Positions 1-12,502 of a stretch of 64,000 nt of DNA are shown piece after piece. The translations under genes were made by a program, and so were the position numbers. The stretch is from contig OZ020303.1 in the NCBI GenBank assembly GCA_963971305.1, positions 37,870,106-37,934,105 of the forward strand. Reading direction: 5' to 3'. Each line of letters opens with the position of its first letter. Positions within the stretch are counted from its first letter, which is position 1. The DNA is from Arcuatula senhousia (lineage: Eukaryota; Mollusca; Bivalvia; Mytilida; Mytilidae). Under the pieces are notes generated by a model. That model was not told where the DNA came from and made no database searches. It saw only the letters and a list, made by a program, of their open reading frames with translations.

Positions 1-40
1 GATGGTAATAGCTCACATGGACCTTCGGTCCAGGTGAGCT
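1..40 (-). mobile_element. Helitron-like family A, 5' end (runs off the window)
   Basis: This is a palindrome of AGCTCACNTGGNCC type followed, on the minus strand, by CTATTACCATC. The same order opens the copy at 37462 (palindrome, then CTATTGCCATCACTTGG). Only the first bases of the copy are inside the window; the body would lie to the left. Confidence 0.55.
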
Positions 41-921
41 AAAAATGTCTGAGGAGCTACACTAATGCAGCTACATGTACACAGGGGAGAATCGGTATAT
101 CGGTAAAAATGAGCGTGAACAATTTTCCTATGGCGGTCAAGTATTGTGCGTGATCGCGAACAATTTTGTACCGGATCGTGAACAACGCATATTGGATTTT
201 TTTCGTAGAAGGTCAGTCTTATTTCTTTTATAGCACGTTAAATAAAGCAAAATTAAAAAAACAAATTATGTGTGGCAAAATGGTTTAACTAAATAAATTG
301 AAACATAACTAAATAAATTGAAACATGAAAGCCGTTTTACTTAAAATTGAATAGCTTTCTCAAATTTTGAAAAGGCAGATAGTATGTTGATATAAAAAGG
401 TAAGAATTTATCACATTTTGTTAACAAAACATGTGTGTTCTGCCTCATATTGATCTTAAAATGCATGAAATATGGTGTTTTAGATTCAAATATCATTATT
501 TCATTTACCAAGAGCTAAAAAATATATCGTCTTTCAGATGCAAGAGAGAAACTGGACATTTTATGTAGTTTTTGTTATTTTTTGGGATCGCGAACAATTT
601 GGCACCGCTGGTTTTGGATCGTGAACTATGATCGCGAACAATTTATTTGTCAATATCGAATGTTTTAGATAATGAAGAGTTTAAGTGTTTGAATAGATTG
701 ACATGTATATTTAAAACTTATTTTCAGGAATGAACAGAAAGAACAAAAATCTCAGCATTTACAGGGTGGCAAATCGATGACAAATAAACACAAATTTCAG
801 TTGAATCAGCATGCTAAAAAGAAACTGTTTACTCTTTACCAGCCATCTATACATTTCTTCTCGTTATGACTTCAATTCAACGTTGTCGATTACTACTTTT
901 ATTTAATTTATTTGGATTTTT
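41..921. other. AT-rich non-coding stretch with a scattered short motif
   Basis: No gene is visible. A short motif, GATCGYGAACAA or a close variant, occurs about six times (near 111, 152, 174, 585, 615 and 629). No period or flanking duplication was found, so it may be the edge of an unrecognised repeat. Confidence 0.4.
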
Positions 922-1015
922 AGCTGCAGGTGAGCTATTGCCATCACTTGATGTCCGTTGTCGTCGTCGTTTGTCGTCTGCCATCGTCTGTTAACAATTT
1001 TTTCAAAAATATTTG
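922..1015 (+). mobile_element. Helitron-like family A fragment
   Basis: It starts with a shortened AGCT...GTGAGCT palindrome, then CTATTGCCATCACTTG and a GTCGTC-rich stretch ending in TTTTTCAAAAAT. This matches the first ~90 bases of the copies at 19271 and 37462. The central repeats and 3' end are missing. Confidence 0.5.
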
Positions 1016-1135
1016 ACCCTTAATCTCGAAGTATATGTCATTTCCCGACATTTACCGTATAGTGATCACCAGTTGAATGTATTTTGTTTCGTATTAAACA
1101 CATGCACGCTTTTAAAATGATTCCTTAAATGATTC

Positions 1136-1434
1136 TCTCAGATGAGTGCAGATGTTGGTTTGTCATAGGGTTTTGTTTTGTCTTCCTTTACCGGATCGGG
1201 ATTTGACACACTGAATTGTAAATTGGCAACACGACGGGTGTGCTATAGCAGGCAGGAACCGCTTACTCTTCCGGAGCACCCGAGTTCACTCTTGTTACGA
1301 CTTGAGTTTGCGTTGTTGATTTCTGTTCGGTTGATTTTGTGTTTTGTGTTTCCTTGTGCTGTTCTTGTTTATGTTTATCGCTTTCGGACTTTTGACACTC
1401 GAATGCCCCATTGGTGCCTCTGCTTTTAAAACAA
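1136..1434 (+). mobile_element. Retroelement 3' tail, family 1
   Basis: It begins inside the last codons of a retroelement reading frame (ATGAGTGCAGATGTTGGTTTG then a stop) and runs through a long 3' tail. The same tail occurs at 1478, 2040 (inverted), 2866, 4078 and 46240. Short open frames on both strands here come from the repeat and are not separate genes. Confidence 0.55.
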
Positions 1435-1477
1435 ATAATTATCATAATATGTGATTTATGTCAAAAGGTAAAATCAC

Positions 1478-1732
1478 AGATTGGTTTGTCATAGGGTTTT
1501 GTTTTATCTTCCTTTACCGGATTTGACACACTGGATTGGAAATTGACAGCGCGGCGGGTGTGCTATAGCAGACAGGAACCGCTTTCTCCTCCGGAGCACC
1601 CGAGTTTACTCTGTTGATTTCTGTTCGGTTGATTTTGTTTTGTGTTTTCTCGCGCTGTTCTTGTTCATGTTCACCGGGTTTGCCGTTACTCTTTCGGACT
1701 TTTGACACTCGAATGTACCATTGGTGCCTGTT
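1478..1732 (+). mobile_element. Retroelement 3' tail, family 1 (second copy, same direction)
   Basis: It repeats most of 1160-1420, from GGTTTGTCATAGGG to ATTGGTGCCTG, with small deletions. It lies about 50 bases downstream of the first copy, which suggests a local duplication or two insertions side by side. Confidence 0.5.
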
Positions 1733-2039
1733 TGTCCAGATATGTTATTGTTTTTTTTTGTATTGATGAACGATAAGAATATTAAGGCGTTACTTTGGAC
1801 AATGAGTACCCTTAAAAAATTTGCAAATTGTAGCAATTTTGAGTAGTCTGGAACGATGCGAAACTCCTACCTTAGAGTACCAGGTGAGCGAAATTATGAA
1901 AATGACTTAAATTGCACTGTATTGGAAAGAAAAAAAAACATCACTTTTTCAACAAATATTGCTGCAATTCTCATTCAATACACGTACACTGAAAAAAAAT
2001 CACCATTAAAATGTCCAATTTTTAAAAAAACAAAAGGAT

Positions 2040-2585
2040 AGAAAGAAGCAAAGGTGTACCAAAGGGGTAATCAGTATCATAAAACCGTAAAGACAAAGAC
2101 AAAACCGGCAGACAAAAAATCATCACAACAAAACAAACCACATAACAACATAACATAAAACACACACACATAACAACAAAACCGCATTCAGCAACGCGAA
2201 CTCAAGTCAAAACGAGAGTGAACTCAGGTGCTCCGGAAGAGTAAGCAGTTCCTGCTTGCTATAGCACACCCGTCACGTTGCCAGAGATCGATTAAGTGTT
2301 GGTCAAATCCGGAAAGGATGACATTACAAAACTCTATGTCAAACCAACATCTGTGCTCATCTGAGAGATAGAAATCCCGTATTTGCATACAAGCACATGA
2401 TGTCGTCCGTAAAATTTCTTGAGTGATGACAACAACCTGGGAGCAACGTACCCCTGTGTTAACAATTTGCTTGTCAGACGTGTAGCTCTATCAAGGAAGT
2501 CGTTGTACTCCCCACATGCTCTGGAATAACGAATCAATTGTGATACGTAAACTCCATATGCTGGAGCGGACGGAATGTTGATCAA
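2040..2585 (-). pseudogene. Retroelement fragment: C-terminus of an RT-type ORF plus 3' tail, family 1
   Basis: The minus frame 2585-2334 encodes 83 residues opening with a PAYGVYVSQLIRYSRAC block and later FYGRHHVLV. I know this block as a recurrent C-terminal segment of reverse-transcriptase-type mobile-element proteins in bivalves and other marine invertebrates; that is recollection, not a search result. After the stop the family 1 tail continues to about 2040. No RT palm is present, so the copy is a 5'-truncated relic. Confidence 0.5.
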
Positions 2586-2865
2586 TCAGATGAAAACCAC
2601 TGATCAATCAGATGAAAGCTATATACAGCTATTGAGGCTTTAGGGTAGCCATTTTGGATTTTTCGAAAAAAAAATGTTGCCTGTCTGAACAAGTTATATA
2701 GGAGGTTCTTTAAGTTGCACTTTTATCTTTTACATAATTTAAAACCTTGCTACTGGACAAAATTTACAGTTTTCAATAATTTTATCATGAACATACTCAT
2801 AATGATACAAAAAATTGTTATTCATTATAATCATGAATTAAATATTAAAATTATCATTAACAAAT

Positions 2866-3055
2866 TAAGTTCACTCTTGTTTCGACTGGAGTTCGCGTTG
2901 TTGATTGATATTCAGTTGTTTTGTGTTTCCATGTTTTACGTGTTGTCTGTTTTGTCCCGTTCTTGTTCGTGTTTACTGGTTTGGTCTCTGCCCTTTCGGA
3001 CTTTTGACATTCGGATACCCCATTGGTACCTCTGCTTCTTTCAGGATCAGAAATT
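2866..3055 (+). mobile_element. Retroelement 3' tail fragment, family 1
   Basis: It matches 1283-1425 (AGTTCACTCTTGTTNCGACT through CATTGGTACCTCTGCTT) with several differences. The coding part is absent. Open frames across it are by-products. Confidence 0.5.
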
Positions 3056-3604
3056 TGAAAAGTTTGTTCTCTAACAAATTAATATTTACCTGTGACTTTG
3101 GACCAAAATTTTATTAACTCAATGTTATTCAGAGTGGTATTGGTATTTTTGAACCATCTTGAGGCTTTGTTTGAGTCGGAGAAAGAAATTCTATTTGCTC
3201 CATTACGAGTAATTGGGACCGCATTGTAGCTCCGCCTAATCAAAGACATTATTGTAGCTACCTTATTAATGACTTCTATTTTTATATTATCTAGGTTTTA
3301 TTCCATTCAGATGGCGGCGCCCTGCGTCGGTGATCACCGTGGGCAACGGTGATAGTGGCTTGTGAGTGACGGCGACAAGAATTTGTCATCGAATACTCAA
3401 TTCATCACGGGTTCTCACTTTTCTTCGAAACCCCAAAAACAACAGATGACATTTCGTTTCCGGCGTTAATTTTCTTGAAACCAACACAAACTTTCCAATT
3501 TTTAGTAACAGATGAACAAATATGGGCATTATAGTCAGCATTTGATGTAATGCCTAACCATTCCTGTATGTGTTTCTTACGAAAAGCGTCTTGCAATGCA
3601 ATTA

Positions 3605-3978
3605 AAAGCGACAGGGATGTGTGCCCCTGGTGGTTGAATGGGGCAGCCCTGACATCGAGAGATGCGGGGTCGTCTGGCGATAATGCGGAAAACCTGACCG
3701 CAAACCAAAGTGGTGCATCGTGTTGGGAAAAATGTCACGTTCCTCGCACGTTAAAGGTCTCGGTAAGAGTAGGGCCCGTAGGAGGCTAAATTTCCCGTCC
3801 CTACCCATAACTCTTTTTTCCAGTGGCAGTCAAAACTCTCTTACACGATTGGCATTGTGTCCCCATTTCCTCCACTTCATCATCATGTCATGTTCATTGT
3901 ATCACCTCTTTCATGTTCATCTCCCGGATATAGCTGAAATCGTGCTGCTTGGGAGTAAAGCAACAACTTACTAACTTA
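3605..3978 (+). mobile_element. SINE family B, 5'-truncated, with target duplication
   Basis: It matches the full family B copy at 35658 from the GCGACNGGGATGTG segment to the AGTAAAGCAA end and ACTTACT tail, but lacks the 5' third. It is flanked by perfect 11-bp direct repeats CAATGCAATTA (3594-3604 and 3979-3989). Truncation at the 5' end plus a target duplication is the mark of target-primed retroposition. Confidence 0.8.
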
Positions 3979-4077
3979 CAATGCAATTACTGCAGCTTTA
4001 ACAGGAACAGCAAAGTTTATCTTTGAATTCTTTGATTCACAGTGACCTTACCTTTTGATCCCATTCTTTATCATCGT

Positions 4078-4197
4078 CGATTGCCGTTTGGTTGATTTTG
4101 TGTTTTTCGTGCTGTTCTGGTTCTTGTTTACCGGTTTCGTTGTTGTCTTTTTGGATATTTGACACTTGAATGCCCAATTGGTGGGTGCTCTTTGCTT
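4078..4197 (+). mobile_element. Retroelement 3' tail fragment, family 1
   Basis: A diverged ~120-bp piece with GTTTGGTTGATTTTGTG followed by GACACTTGAATGCCCAATTGG, as in the tail at 1330-1420. Confidence 0.4.
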
Positions 4198-4652
4198 TTT
4201 TCTCTCACATAATTTGGAAATTTACCATAGAACATTTGTAGAATACAATGTTATCTATCCTATAAATCTATATGTAAATAATTATTGGATGCTATTAAAC
4301 AGTATCGGACGTTAACGTTGTCCTGAGAAAAACCAACGAGCGGCGCCTAAAACAACGAAAAGCACACATTTTCCATGGGAAATTTTTCGGATTTTACAAG
4401 TTGAATAAATCTACGAAAGTTTTGTCTTTTACATCAACATCATCTAGAACTTTCTCGACAATAGCTTTACTGAAGGTGTTATCGTTTCGATTTTCTACAA
4501 AGTCGATTGTTCGTCTGTTTCTTTACAACATCGTTTGCATCCAACTTAGATTCTTTTTTGTTGATAATTAAAAATGTTACTATCTCCAGGTTAGACATAT
4601 TCGGATTTGTTCTGGCTTTTTACAACATCAGGAATTCGATGGAAATGTTTGA

Positions 4653-7600
4653 TATACAAATGACAACAAAGTTCCAGACAATAAATTTTGCTACGCCTGA
4701 CGCGCGTTTCGTCTATTCAAGACTCATCAGAGGCGCTCTACCAAAAATATTGAAAATGCCAAACACTGTATAAATATGAAGAGCATAGAACAGTATAACC
4801 AAAAATACCAAACTGGGGAACCAATTTATTACTAAGATAATCAACCTATGTCTGGGGTAGGAAGAACCTTAGGGTTTAGACAATTTTGAAATTTAGACGG
4901 ATAATTTAAAGCTTTGATGTATTCTCCAACTCAAAAAGTGTTGGTGCCGGAGCGGGCTAACCTCGGGGAATTTACACTCCACCAGCAGTGCTAACCTTCA
5001 CGTGTGTTCGAAATATAAATGACAACAAAGTTCCAGACAATAAATTTTGCTACGCCTGACGCGCGTTTCGTCTATTCAAGACTCATCAGAGGCGCTCTAC
5101 CAAAAATATTGAAAATGCCAAACACTGTATAAATATGAAGAGCATAGAACAGTATAACCAAAAATACCAAACTGGGGAACCAATTTATTACTAAGATAAT
5201 CAACCTATGTCTGGGGTAGGAAGAACCTTAGGGTTTAGACAATTTTGAAATTTAGACGGATAATTTAAAGCTTTGATGTATTCTCCAACTCAAAAAGTGT
5301 TGGTGCCGGAGCGGGCTAACCTCGGGGAATTTACACTCCACCAGCAGTGCTAACCTTCACGTGTGTTCGAAATACAAATGACAACAAAGTTCCAGACAAT
5401 AAATTTTGCTACGCCTGACGCGCGTTTCGTCTATTCAAGACTCATCAGAGGCGCTCTACCAAAAATATTGAAAATGCCAAACACTGTATAAATATGAAGA
5501 GCATAGAACAGTATAACCAAAAATACCAAACTGGGGAACCAATTTATTACTAAGATAATCAACCTATGTCTGGGGTAGGAAGAACCTTAGGGTTTAGACA
5601 ATTTTGAAATTTAGACGGATAATTTAAAGCTTTGATGTATTCTCCAACTCAAAAAGTGTTGGTGCCGGAGCGGGCTAACCTCGGGGAATTTACACTCCAC
5701 CAGCAGTGCTAACCTTCACGTGTGTTCGAAATACAAATGACAACAAAGTTCCAGACAATAAATTTTGCTACGCCTGACGCGCGTTTCGTCTATTCAAGAC
5801 TCATCAGAGGCGCTCTACCAAAAATATTGAAAATGCCAAACACTGTATAAATATGAAGAGCATAGAACAGTATAACCAAAAATACCAAACTGGGGAACCA
5901 ATTTATTACTAAGATAATCAACCTATGTCTGGGGTAGGAAGAACCTTAGGGTTTAGACAATTTTGAAATTTAGACGGATAATTTAAAGCTTTGATGTATT
6001 CTCCAACTCAAAAAGTGTTGGTGCCGGAGCGGGCTAACCTCGGGGAATTTACACTCCACCAGCAGTGCTAACCTTCACGTGTGTTCGAAATACAAATGAC
6101 AACAAAGTTCCAGACAATAAATTTTGCTACGCCTGACGCGCGTTTCGTCTATTCAAGACTCATCAGAGGCGCTCTACCAAAAATATTGAAAATGCCAAAC
6201 ACTGTATAAATATGAAGAGCATAGAACAGTATAACCAAAAATACCAAACTGGGGAACCAATTTATTACTAAGATAATCAACCTATGTCTGGGGTAGGAAG
6301 AACCTTAGGGTTTAGACAATTTTGAAATTTAGACGGATAATTTAAAGCTTTGATGTATTCTCCAACTCAAAAAGTGTTGGTGCCGGAGCGGGCTAACCTC
6401 GGGGAATTTACACTCCACCAGCAGTGCTAACCTTCACGTGTGTTCGAAATACAAATGACAACAAAGTTCCAGACAATAAATTTTGCTACGCCTGACGCGC
6501 GTTTCGTCTATTCAAGACTCATCAGAGGTGCTCTACCAAAAATATTGAAAATGCCAAACACTGTATAAATATGAAGAGCATAGAACAGTATAACCAAAAA
6601 TACCAAACTGGGGAACCAATTTATTACTAAGATAATCAACCTATGTCTGGGGTAGGAAGAACCTTAGGGTTTAGACAATTTTGAAATTTAGACGGATAAT
6701 TTAAAGCTTTGATGTATTCTCCAACTCAAAAAGTGTTGGTGCCGGAGCGGGCTAACCTCGGGGAATTTACACTCCACCAGCAGTGCTAACCTTCACGTGT
6801 GTTCGAAATACAAATGACAACAAAGTTCCAGACAATAAATTTTGCTACGCCTGACGCGCGTTTCGTCTATTCAAGACTCATCAGAGGCGCTCTACCAAAA
6901 ATATTGAAAATGCCAAACACTGTATAAATATGAAGAGCATAGAACAGTATAACCAAAAATACCAAACTGGGGAACCAATTTATTACTAAGATAATCAACC
7001 TATGTCTGGGGTAGGAAGAACCTTAGGGTTTAGACAATTTTGAAATTTAGACGGATAATTTAAAGCTTTGATGTATTCTCCAACTCAAAAAGTGTTGGTG
7101 CCGGAGCGGGCTAACCTCGGGGAATTTACACTCCACCAGCAGTGCTAACCTTCACGTGTGTTCGAAATACAAATGACAACAAAGTTCCAGACAATAAATT
7201 TTGCTACGCCTGACGCGCGTTTCGTCTATTCAAGACTCATCAGAGGCGCTTTACCAAAAATATTGAAAATGCCAAACACTGTATAAATATGAAGAGCATA
7301 GAACAGTATAACCAAAAATACCAAACTGGGGAACCAATTTATTACTAAGATAATCAACCTATGTCTGGGGTAGGAAGAACCTTAGGGTTTAGACAATTTT
7401 GAAATTTAGACGGATTATTTAAAGCTTTGATGTATTCTCCAACTCAAAAAGTGTTGGTGCCGGAGCGGGCTAACCTCGGGGAATTTACACTCCACCAGCA
7501 GTGCTAACCTTCACGTGTGTTCGAAATACAAATGACAACAAAGTTCCAGACAATAAATTTTGCTACGCCTGACGCGCGTTTCGTCTATTCAAGACTCATC

Positions 7601-7866
7601 AGAGGCGCTCTACCAAAAATATTGAAAATGCCAAACACTGTATAAATATGAAGAGCATAGAACAGTATAACCAAAAATACCAAACTGGGGAACCAATTTA
7701 TTACTAAGATAATCAACCTATGTCTGGGGTAGGAAGAACCTTAGGGTTTAGACAATTTTGAAATTTAGACGGATAATTTAAAGCTTTGATGTATTCTCCA
7801 ACTCAAAAAGTGTTGGTGCCGGAGCGGGCTAACCTCGGGGAATTTACACTCCACCAGCAGTGCTAA
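4653..7866 (+). repeat. Tandem array of a 359-bp unit, left part (~9 copies)
   Basis: The anchor GACAACAAAGTTCC recurs at 4662, 5021, 5380, 5739, 6098, 6457, 6816, 7175 and 7534, a constant spacing of 359. Units differ by only a few substitutions (for example near 5015, 6528, 7251 and 7415). Each holds GACGCGCGTTTCGTC and GAGCGGGCTAACC. The array stops inside its ninth unit, at the TAA where the large element begins, and resumes at 17813. No coding sense is visible. Confidence 0.97.
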
Positions 7867-8425
7867 CACTATGAACCAAAAAAATGACTGACATTACCAT
7901 ATACAGTTCATATTTGATTTTTAGAATCTAATGATGACTGTAAATTTACTGTTAATGGTCTGTCTTTTTCTGTTCCGGACTGATACAGGTCTTTCCAGTA
8001 AATTACAATATTGGTCTTTCTACTGTTTTTCTTTGTTTTGAACTTAATCAGTAAATATCAGTCAAATACAGTTACTTTGTGTCACTGTCTTGGTCTTTTA
8101 TTCACTGTATCAGATATTTCAGAACTTTTAAATAATTACCTTGATTTAAAATGACTGATGCCAACTGCATCCGTTCACATCAGTGAACATTAGATTTTAC
8201 CTTGATTTAGAATGACTGATACTGACTGCATCTGTTCATTTCTGTCAAAATCCGATTTTGCCTTGATTTAGAATGACTGATGCTGACTGCATCATTCCGC
8301 TTCAGTGATCATTGGACTAACCTTGATTTAAAATGACTGATGCTGACTGCATCTGTTCAAGTAAGTAATCATTGGATTTTACCTTGATTTAAAAAGACTG
8401 ACCTTGACTGTATCATTTGTTGGAT
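7867..8425 (+). repeat. Left terminal inverted repeat with ~60-bp subterminal repeats
   Basis: It is the near-exact inverse of 17249-17809. The outer ~270 bases are unique. The inner part holds about five ~60-bp repeats, each with ACCTTGATTTAAAATGACTG and TGACTGCATCTGTTCA (from about 8138 to 8410). Such repeats are usual transposase-binding sites in CACTA elements; that role is inferred. Confidence 0.9.
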
Positions 8426-9594
8426 GGACATTATTACACTCTCAATATTAATATTAAGTTAATAAATCTGATATGGAGTTTAAAATCTTCAATCTAAAAG
8501 CTTAGTCGGTAAACAGTTCAAATTCAAACCATACATGCATTTACCATTGAGGGATCTGTAGAAAGAAATGTTTTTATTATAGCAGGTATAATTCATTTAG
8601 AAAATAACGGTGTTATTTATATATTTTATTTCCAAAGTACAATTTTTGCAGCTTTTACAATGTAATTAAAGACCTCCACATGCATGACATGTACATGTTT
8701 TACGAAATTTGTACCGTAACCAAGAACTTAACCAAAGGGAATGGAGAGACGGACTTGCCGACGTACAATCAAACAACATACGTTGGCGACCGGGCTATTA
8801 AAATGATTATCATTGAAAAAAGAACAGTTTAAGTTTATAAAATGTTAATGCGAGTCAACCTTGGAAATCAGCGATCATTCAAAATGAAAAAAAACAGCGC
8901 TTTTAAATAAAACTTTGTTTTATCAGTTGAACATTTAATATTTGCTAGTAGCATAATATGATTCCTTCCGTAGTGCGACAAAATTATTTCATGTATAATG
9001 TTTGGAATTCCATCTTAAAATAAACTTAAGTGGAAACCAATATTTGGTTGTTTCATCTGTTATCTCCTGAGAAGTGAAATCTCTATGGCCGACATTTTCA
9101 CAATTCTGCTTCAGTGGGAATCGAAGGGGAAATCGGTTTTCTTAGGATCAGAACCAAAACTTTTTGTGTTGATTTTCGATAAAATTGGTCTTAAAACTTC
9201 CGGCGTCCATAATGGATTTTATGTTGACCCCTCCTTTTCTTAAATTTCTGCAGTTTATGATTCATTTGTATAGTTACATCGTGTACATATTCCGACTTCA
9301 GGGGGCTACAATAAACAAGTATTTCACAAGCGCAAATTGCAATCGCTAAATCAGTTGATACCCTACTTGTATTCATGTTTGTGTTTATTAATAAGATTTA
9401 ATTACTTTAGGAAAGTCACCATCAGGATACTATTTGTTTTGAAGATTTGAATGCAGAATCGGCAATAGAGACCATTCAGTGTGTATTTATTATTTATTAT
9501 TTGTTTTATTTTTTTATTTTTGATAACAATTATTATTATCTTATATGTTTTTCGACAATATGTCCAAAAGACATAGTGCCCCATCTCGCAACAT
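8426..9594. other. Element interior, no gene seen
   Basis: AT-rich sequence inside the large element. No reading frame with coding character and no recognisable repeat was found. Confidence 0.4.
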
Positions 9595-9716
9595 TTAAGA
9601 CGGACAGACGAACAAAAGAACAAACGGATGGACGGACGGACGGACGGACGAGAGAACAAATGAAAGAAAGAAAAACGAACGAACGAACAGACGGACGGAA
9701 GAACAGACACGAACAC
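9595..9716 (+). repeat. GGAC/GAAC-rich microsatellite
   Basis: An imperfect run of GGACGGAC, AGACGG and GAACGAAC units. Open frames on both strands here are low-complexity by-products. Confidence 0.8.
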
Positions 9717-12502
9717 TAAATTCTCCCCAACTCTCGTATATAGGGCATAAAAAATTATTGGTTACATATTGTACTTTTAAAGAGTAACAAGAATTTAAGG
9801 AAATAAGTATTTCCCTCTTATGAATTATTTTTGAATTTTATCATTACGAAACCTCTATTCGAATTAAGACTTAATTTTACAAATACGAAGAAGAAAAAAA
9901 CTATTAAAAATATCAATGATTCCTATACATAAATCCATTCGTTAATGAATTTGTAGGTTTCGCACTTTATTCTATTTTCTTTATGAACCACAATGTCCCG
10001 ACGTTTTGTTGAAAAGGGGCGAATATATTTTCAAGGACACTTATCTTGCTGCCATGGTTGCAGCTTAACTGGTTTGTGTGTTAACAAATTTGTTGTCTGT
10101 TGAATCCAAATTTGTTGGGTTTAGCTTTTGGAATTATGAAATTCGAATTCACTTTGGTATTGGTTTTTCTTTAGCTTTTCTTCAGAAAACCACGCCGCAG
10201 TAAACTTGTTTAATTTTGTCTTGACCGGGCCAAGCACATTTCATTTAAATGCCATTACAAAACCAACTTTTGTGAACCCTGTAGATTAATTTTGTTCATC
10301 TCTCGTGAACCCCTCTGGTTGTCTTGATAGGGAAAGTTTATGCACTTTTTTTTTCTTTTGTTACAATAATCATAGCGCTTATTATGAATAAAATATGATC
10401 GATGTAAGATAATCGGCAAAAATTCCATAAATGAAAGGCATTTAAAATCTGCATTGGAAGACAGCAAACAATTAAACAAAACACCGACAAGTTTCGCGAT
10501 ACAACTCGATCGTCAATACAACCTACATATAGCAACGGTATTCTAAAAATCCAAAATCGAAAATATTCAGCAAAAATCAAAAGTAAATTCAATAAGTAAA
10601 GATCCGAGTAGACATAATCTGTGTGCCAAGTTTCAAGGAAAAAACCCGCTTTTACTGCCTCTTCTAAGTAAACTCTCATTCGATTTTTATATTGCATTTC
10701 CCAGACCGCTGACCTGTTTATGTAAAAGCAAACGTGGATCTTATTGTTTTGATAGATATAAAACAATACATCTGTACATATATTTTTTTCTTTTTTAAGG
10801 TATTTGTTAAAAAAAAATTAATAAATAATGTTTATCCATTTAAATGATTTTTTTTTATTATAAAAACATTCATTTATTTCTAAAAATATTTTTCTATTTA
10901 CATGATTTACTTTTTCTTAAATCTTAAGTTTTTAAGTAGCAATTGCTTTCAAAAAATATTTGATAACAAATATTTAATTTGTTTTTAATTTATTATAATC
11001 ATTAGCCTTTAAGACACTGTCACCTTCCGATAAGCCAGGCCTCCGATTGTCAATTACAATTACATGTAGAAGGAAATTACAGGTAATTCAATTTTGATTC
11101 TCCAATCAAAGCTCAATCCGCGTGGACACACCCACCAACTCATGCCCCAATTTATTTGATAATTTGTTAAGCAGTACAATAAACAAAATCTGATTAAATA
11201 GCATGCGTTATTTAGACTTGTATATTGTACACCTGTTAATTCAACTATCTTAAAATTGCCAGTCAGCAAATACGACCCATTGTTTTGGTAAAGCCAAAAT
11301 TTGAAATATTTCATGTCCTCAAAATTTAATTTGAATTAAGCATTTTAATGCCTAGCTGAAAAATTCCCAAAATGAAATATAATCTTATAATAATATATAT
11401 GCGTATGCAGCTTATTTTTACAAACCTTTGGTAAAAACCAGAGAACGGTTAAATGTCGACCATACATTTAGTATTTGCAAGAAAAATATATCTTTTATTA
11501 AACCTTTTTTTATGTTTTTATTTCTAATGAGGCTTGAATAAAGTTATATTATTTACTTTCTACTATTGCAATAGCCGTTACTCGGCGTCCACACCCGTCC
11601 GTCATCTTTCGTCCGTCGGCCTTTTGTCCAACTTTAAAAAATCTCCTCTGAAATTGTTTTGCAAAGCTTTTGTTTTTCTTCAACTTAAAAAGGTCAATTA
11701 TAAAATACGCAACTTGCATATAATTCGGTCACTGTTTATTCTCTTAGTACTGATATGTTTCATTCTTCTTCAAAAGCAAAAGGAAGAAAAAAATGTGTGT
11801 ACAAAACTTTCTGTTGTTAAATTCTAACCTGCTTGAAACTGAAGCTACTTAGGCTAAAAACAAAATGTCGAAAAAAATCTACAGGGGTATAACCGGATTA
11901 GGTTAACACTGGAAATCTAACGACGGGAAAAAATAACGGCATATGGTCTCAAAATGTTGAATTGTATTTCACAGTTTCATAGTATGTAAGTGCATTCTTG
12001 CCGGGTGTGATATGTAACCAAACAAAAGTGGTAATTTTTACAAATTCAATAAAAAGTTAAACGATTGCAAAATTCAATCTGGTACAACAACAAGGAATAC
12101 TCAGACTTCGAATGTTTCAAAAGTATGATAAAAATATAAAGAATAGATCTTTAAAATGTCCTGCGATGAAGCAGGCATATCAAATTCATGCTTAATTCAA
12201 CGTTCACTTTTGTAAACGTTAACGTTTTAAAAAGTTTACGGACGACGGACGGACGTCAAGTATGTCTCGCCTATAGGCACCATCACTTAAATAAACTACC
12301 TAAGCTAAGTTCACAGAGTCATTGGAACGTGACATGGGGTCAGGGTCACACGGCATGGTGACAGTTGTGTAGACCATAACCTGAACTGTCTGTATACCCA
12401 TTATCAGATGCATATCTACTACTCTTTGCAAGCAATTCATTGTCCACAAAAGTCTTACAAAAAGGTTTACGCTGCCTCTGTTGCCGTCACCGGATAGTAG
12501 TT
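9717..12502. other. Element interior, AT-rich, no supported gene
   Basis: Mostly A/T homopolymer-rich sequence. A 142-codon minus frame at 10338-10766 has the hydrophobic, compositionally biased look of a chance frame. A family A-like scrap (GGCGTCCACACCCGTCCGTC) sits near 11586 and an inverted GGACGGACGTC scrap near 12243. Confidence 0.4.

Noticed and set aside
4507..4773. 88-codon frame overlapping the start of the tandem array
   Set aside because: It runs into the first 359-bp unit, and the same reading is closed or repeated in later units. No protein character.
9402..9719. Long frames on both strands (104 and 90 codons)
   Set aside because: They are translations of a GGAC/GAAC microsatellite and T-rich flank.
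10338..10766. 142-codon minus frame inside the CACTA-like element, considered as a transposase remnant
   Set aside because: No DDE/D or zinc-finger motif, and AT-driven hydrophobic composition. It looks like a chance frame.
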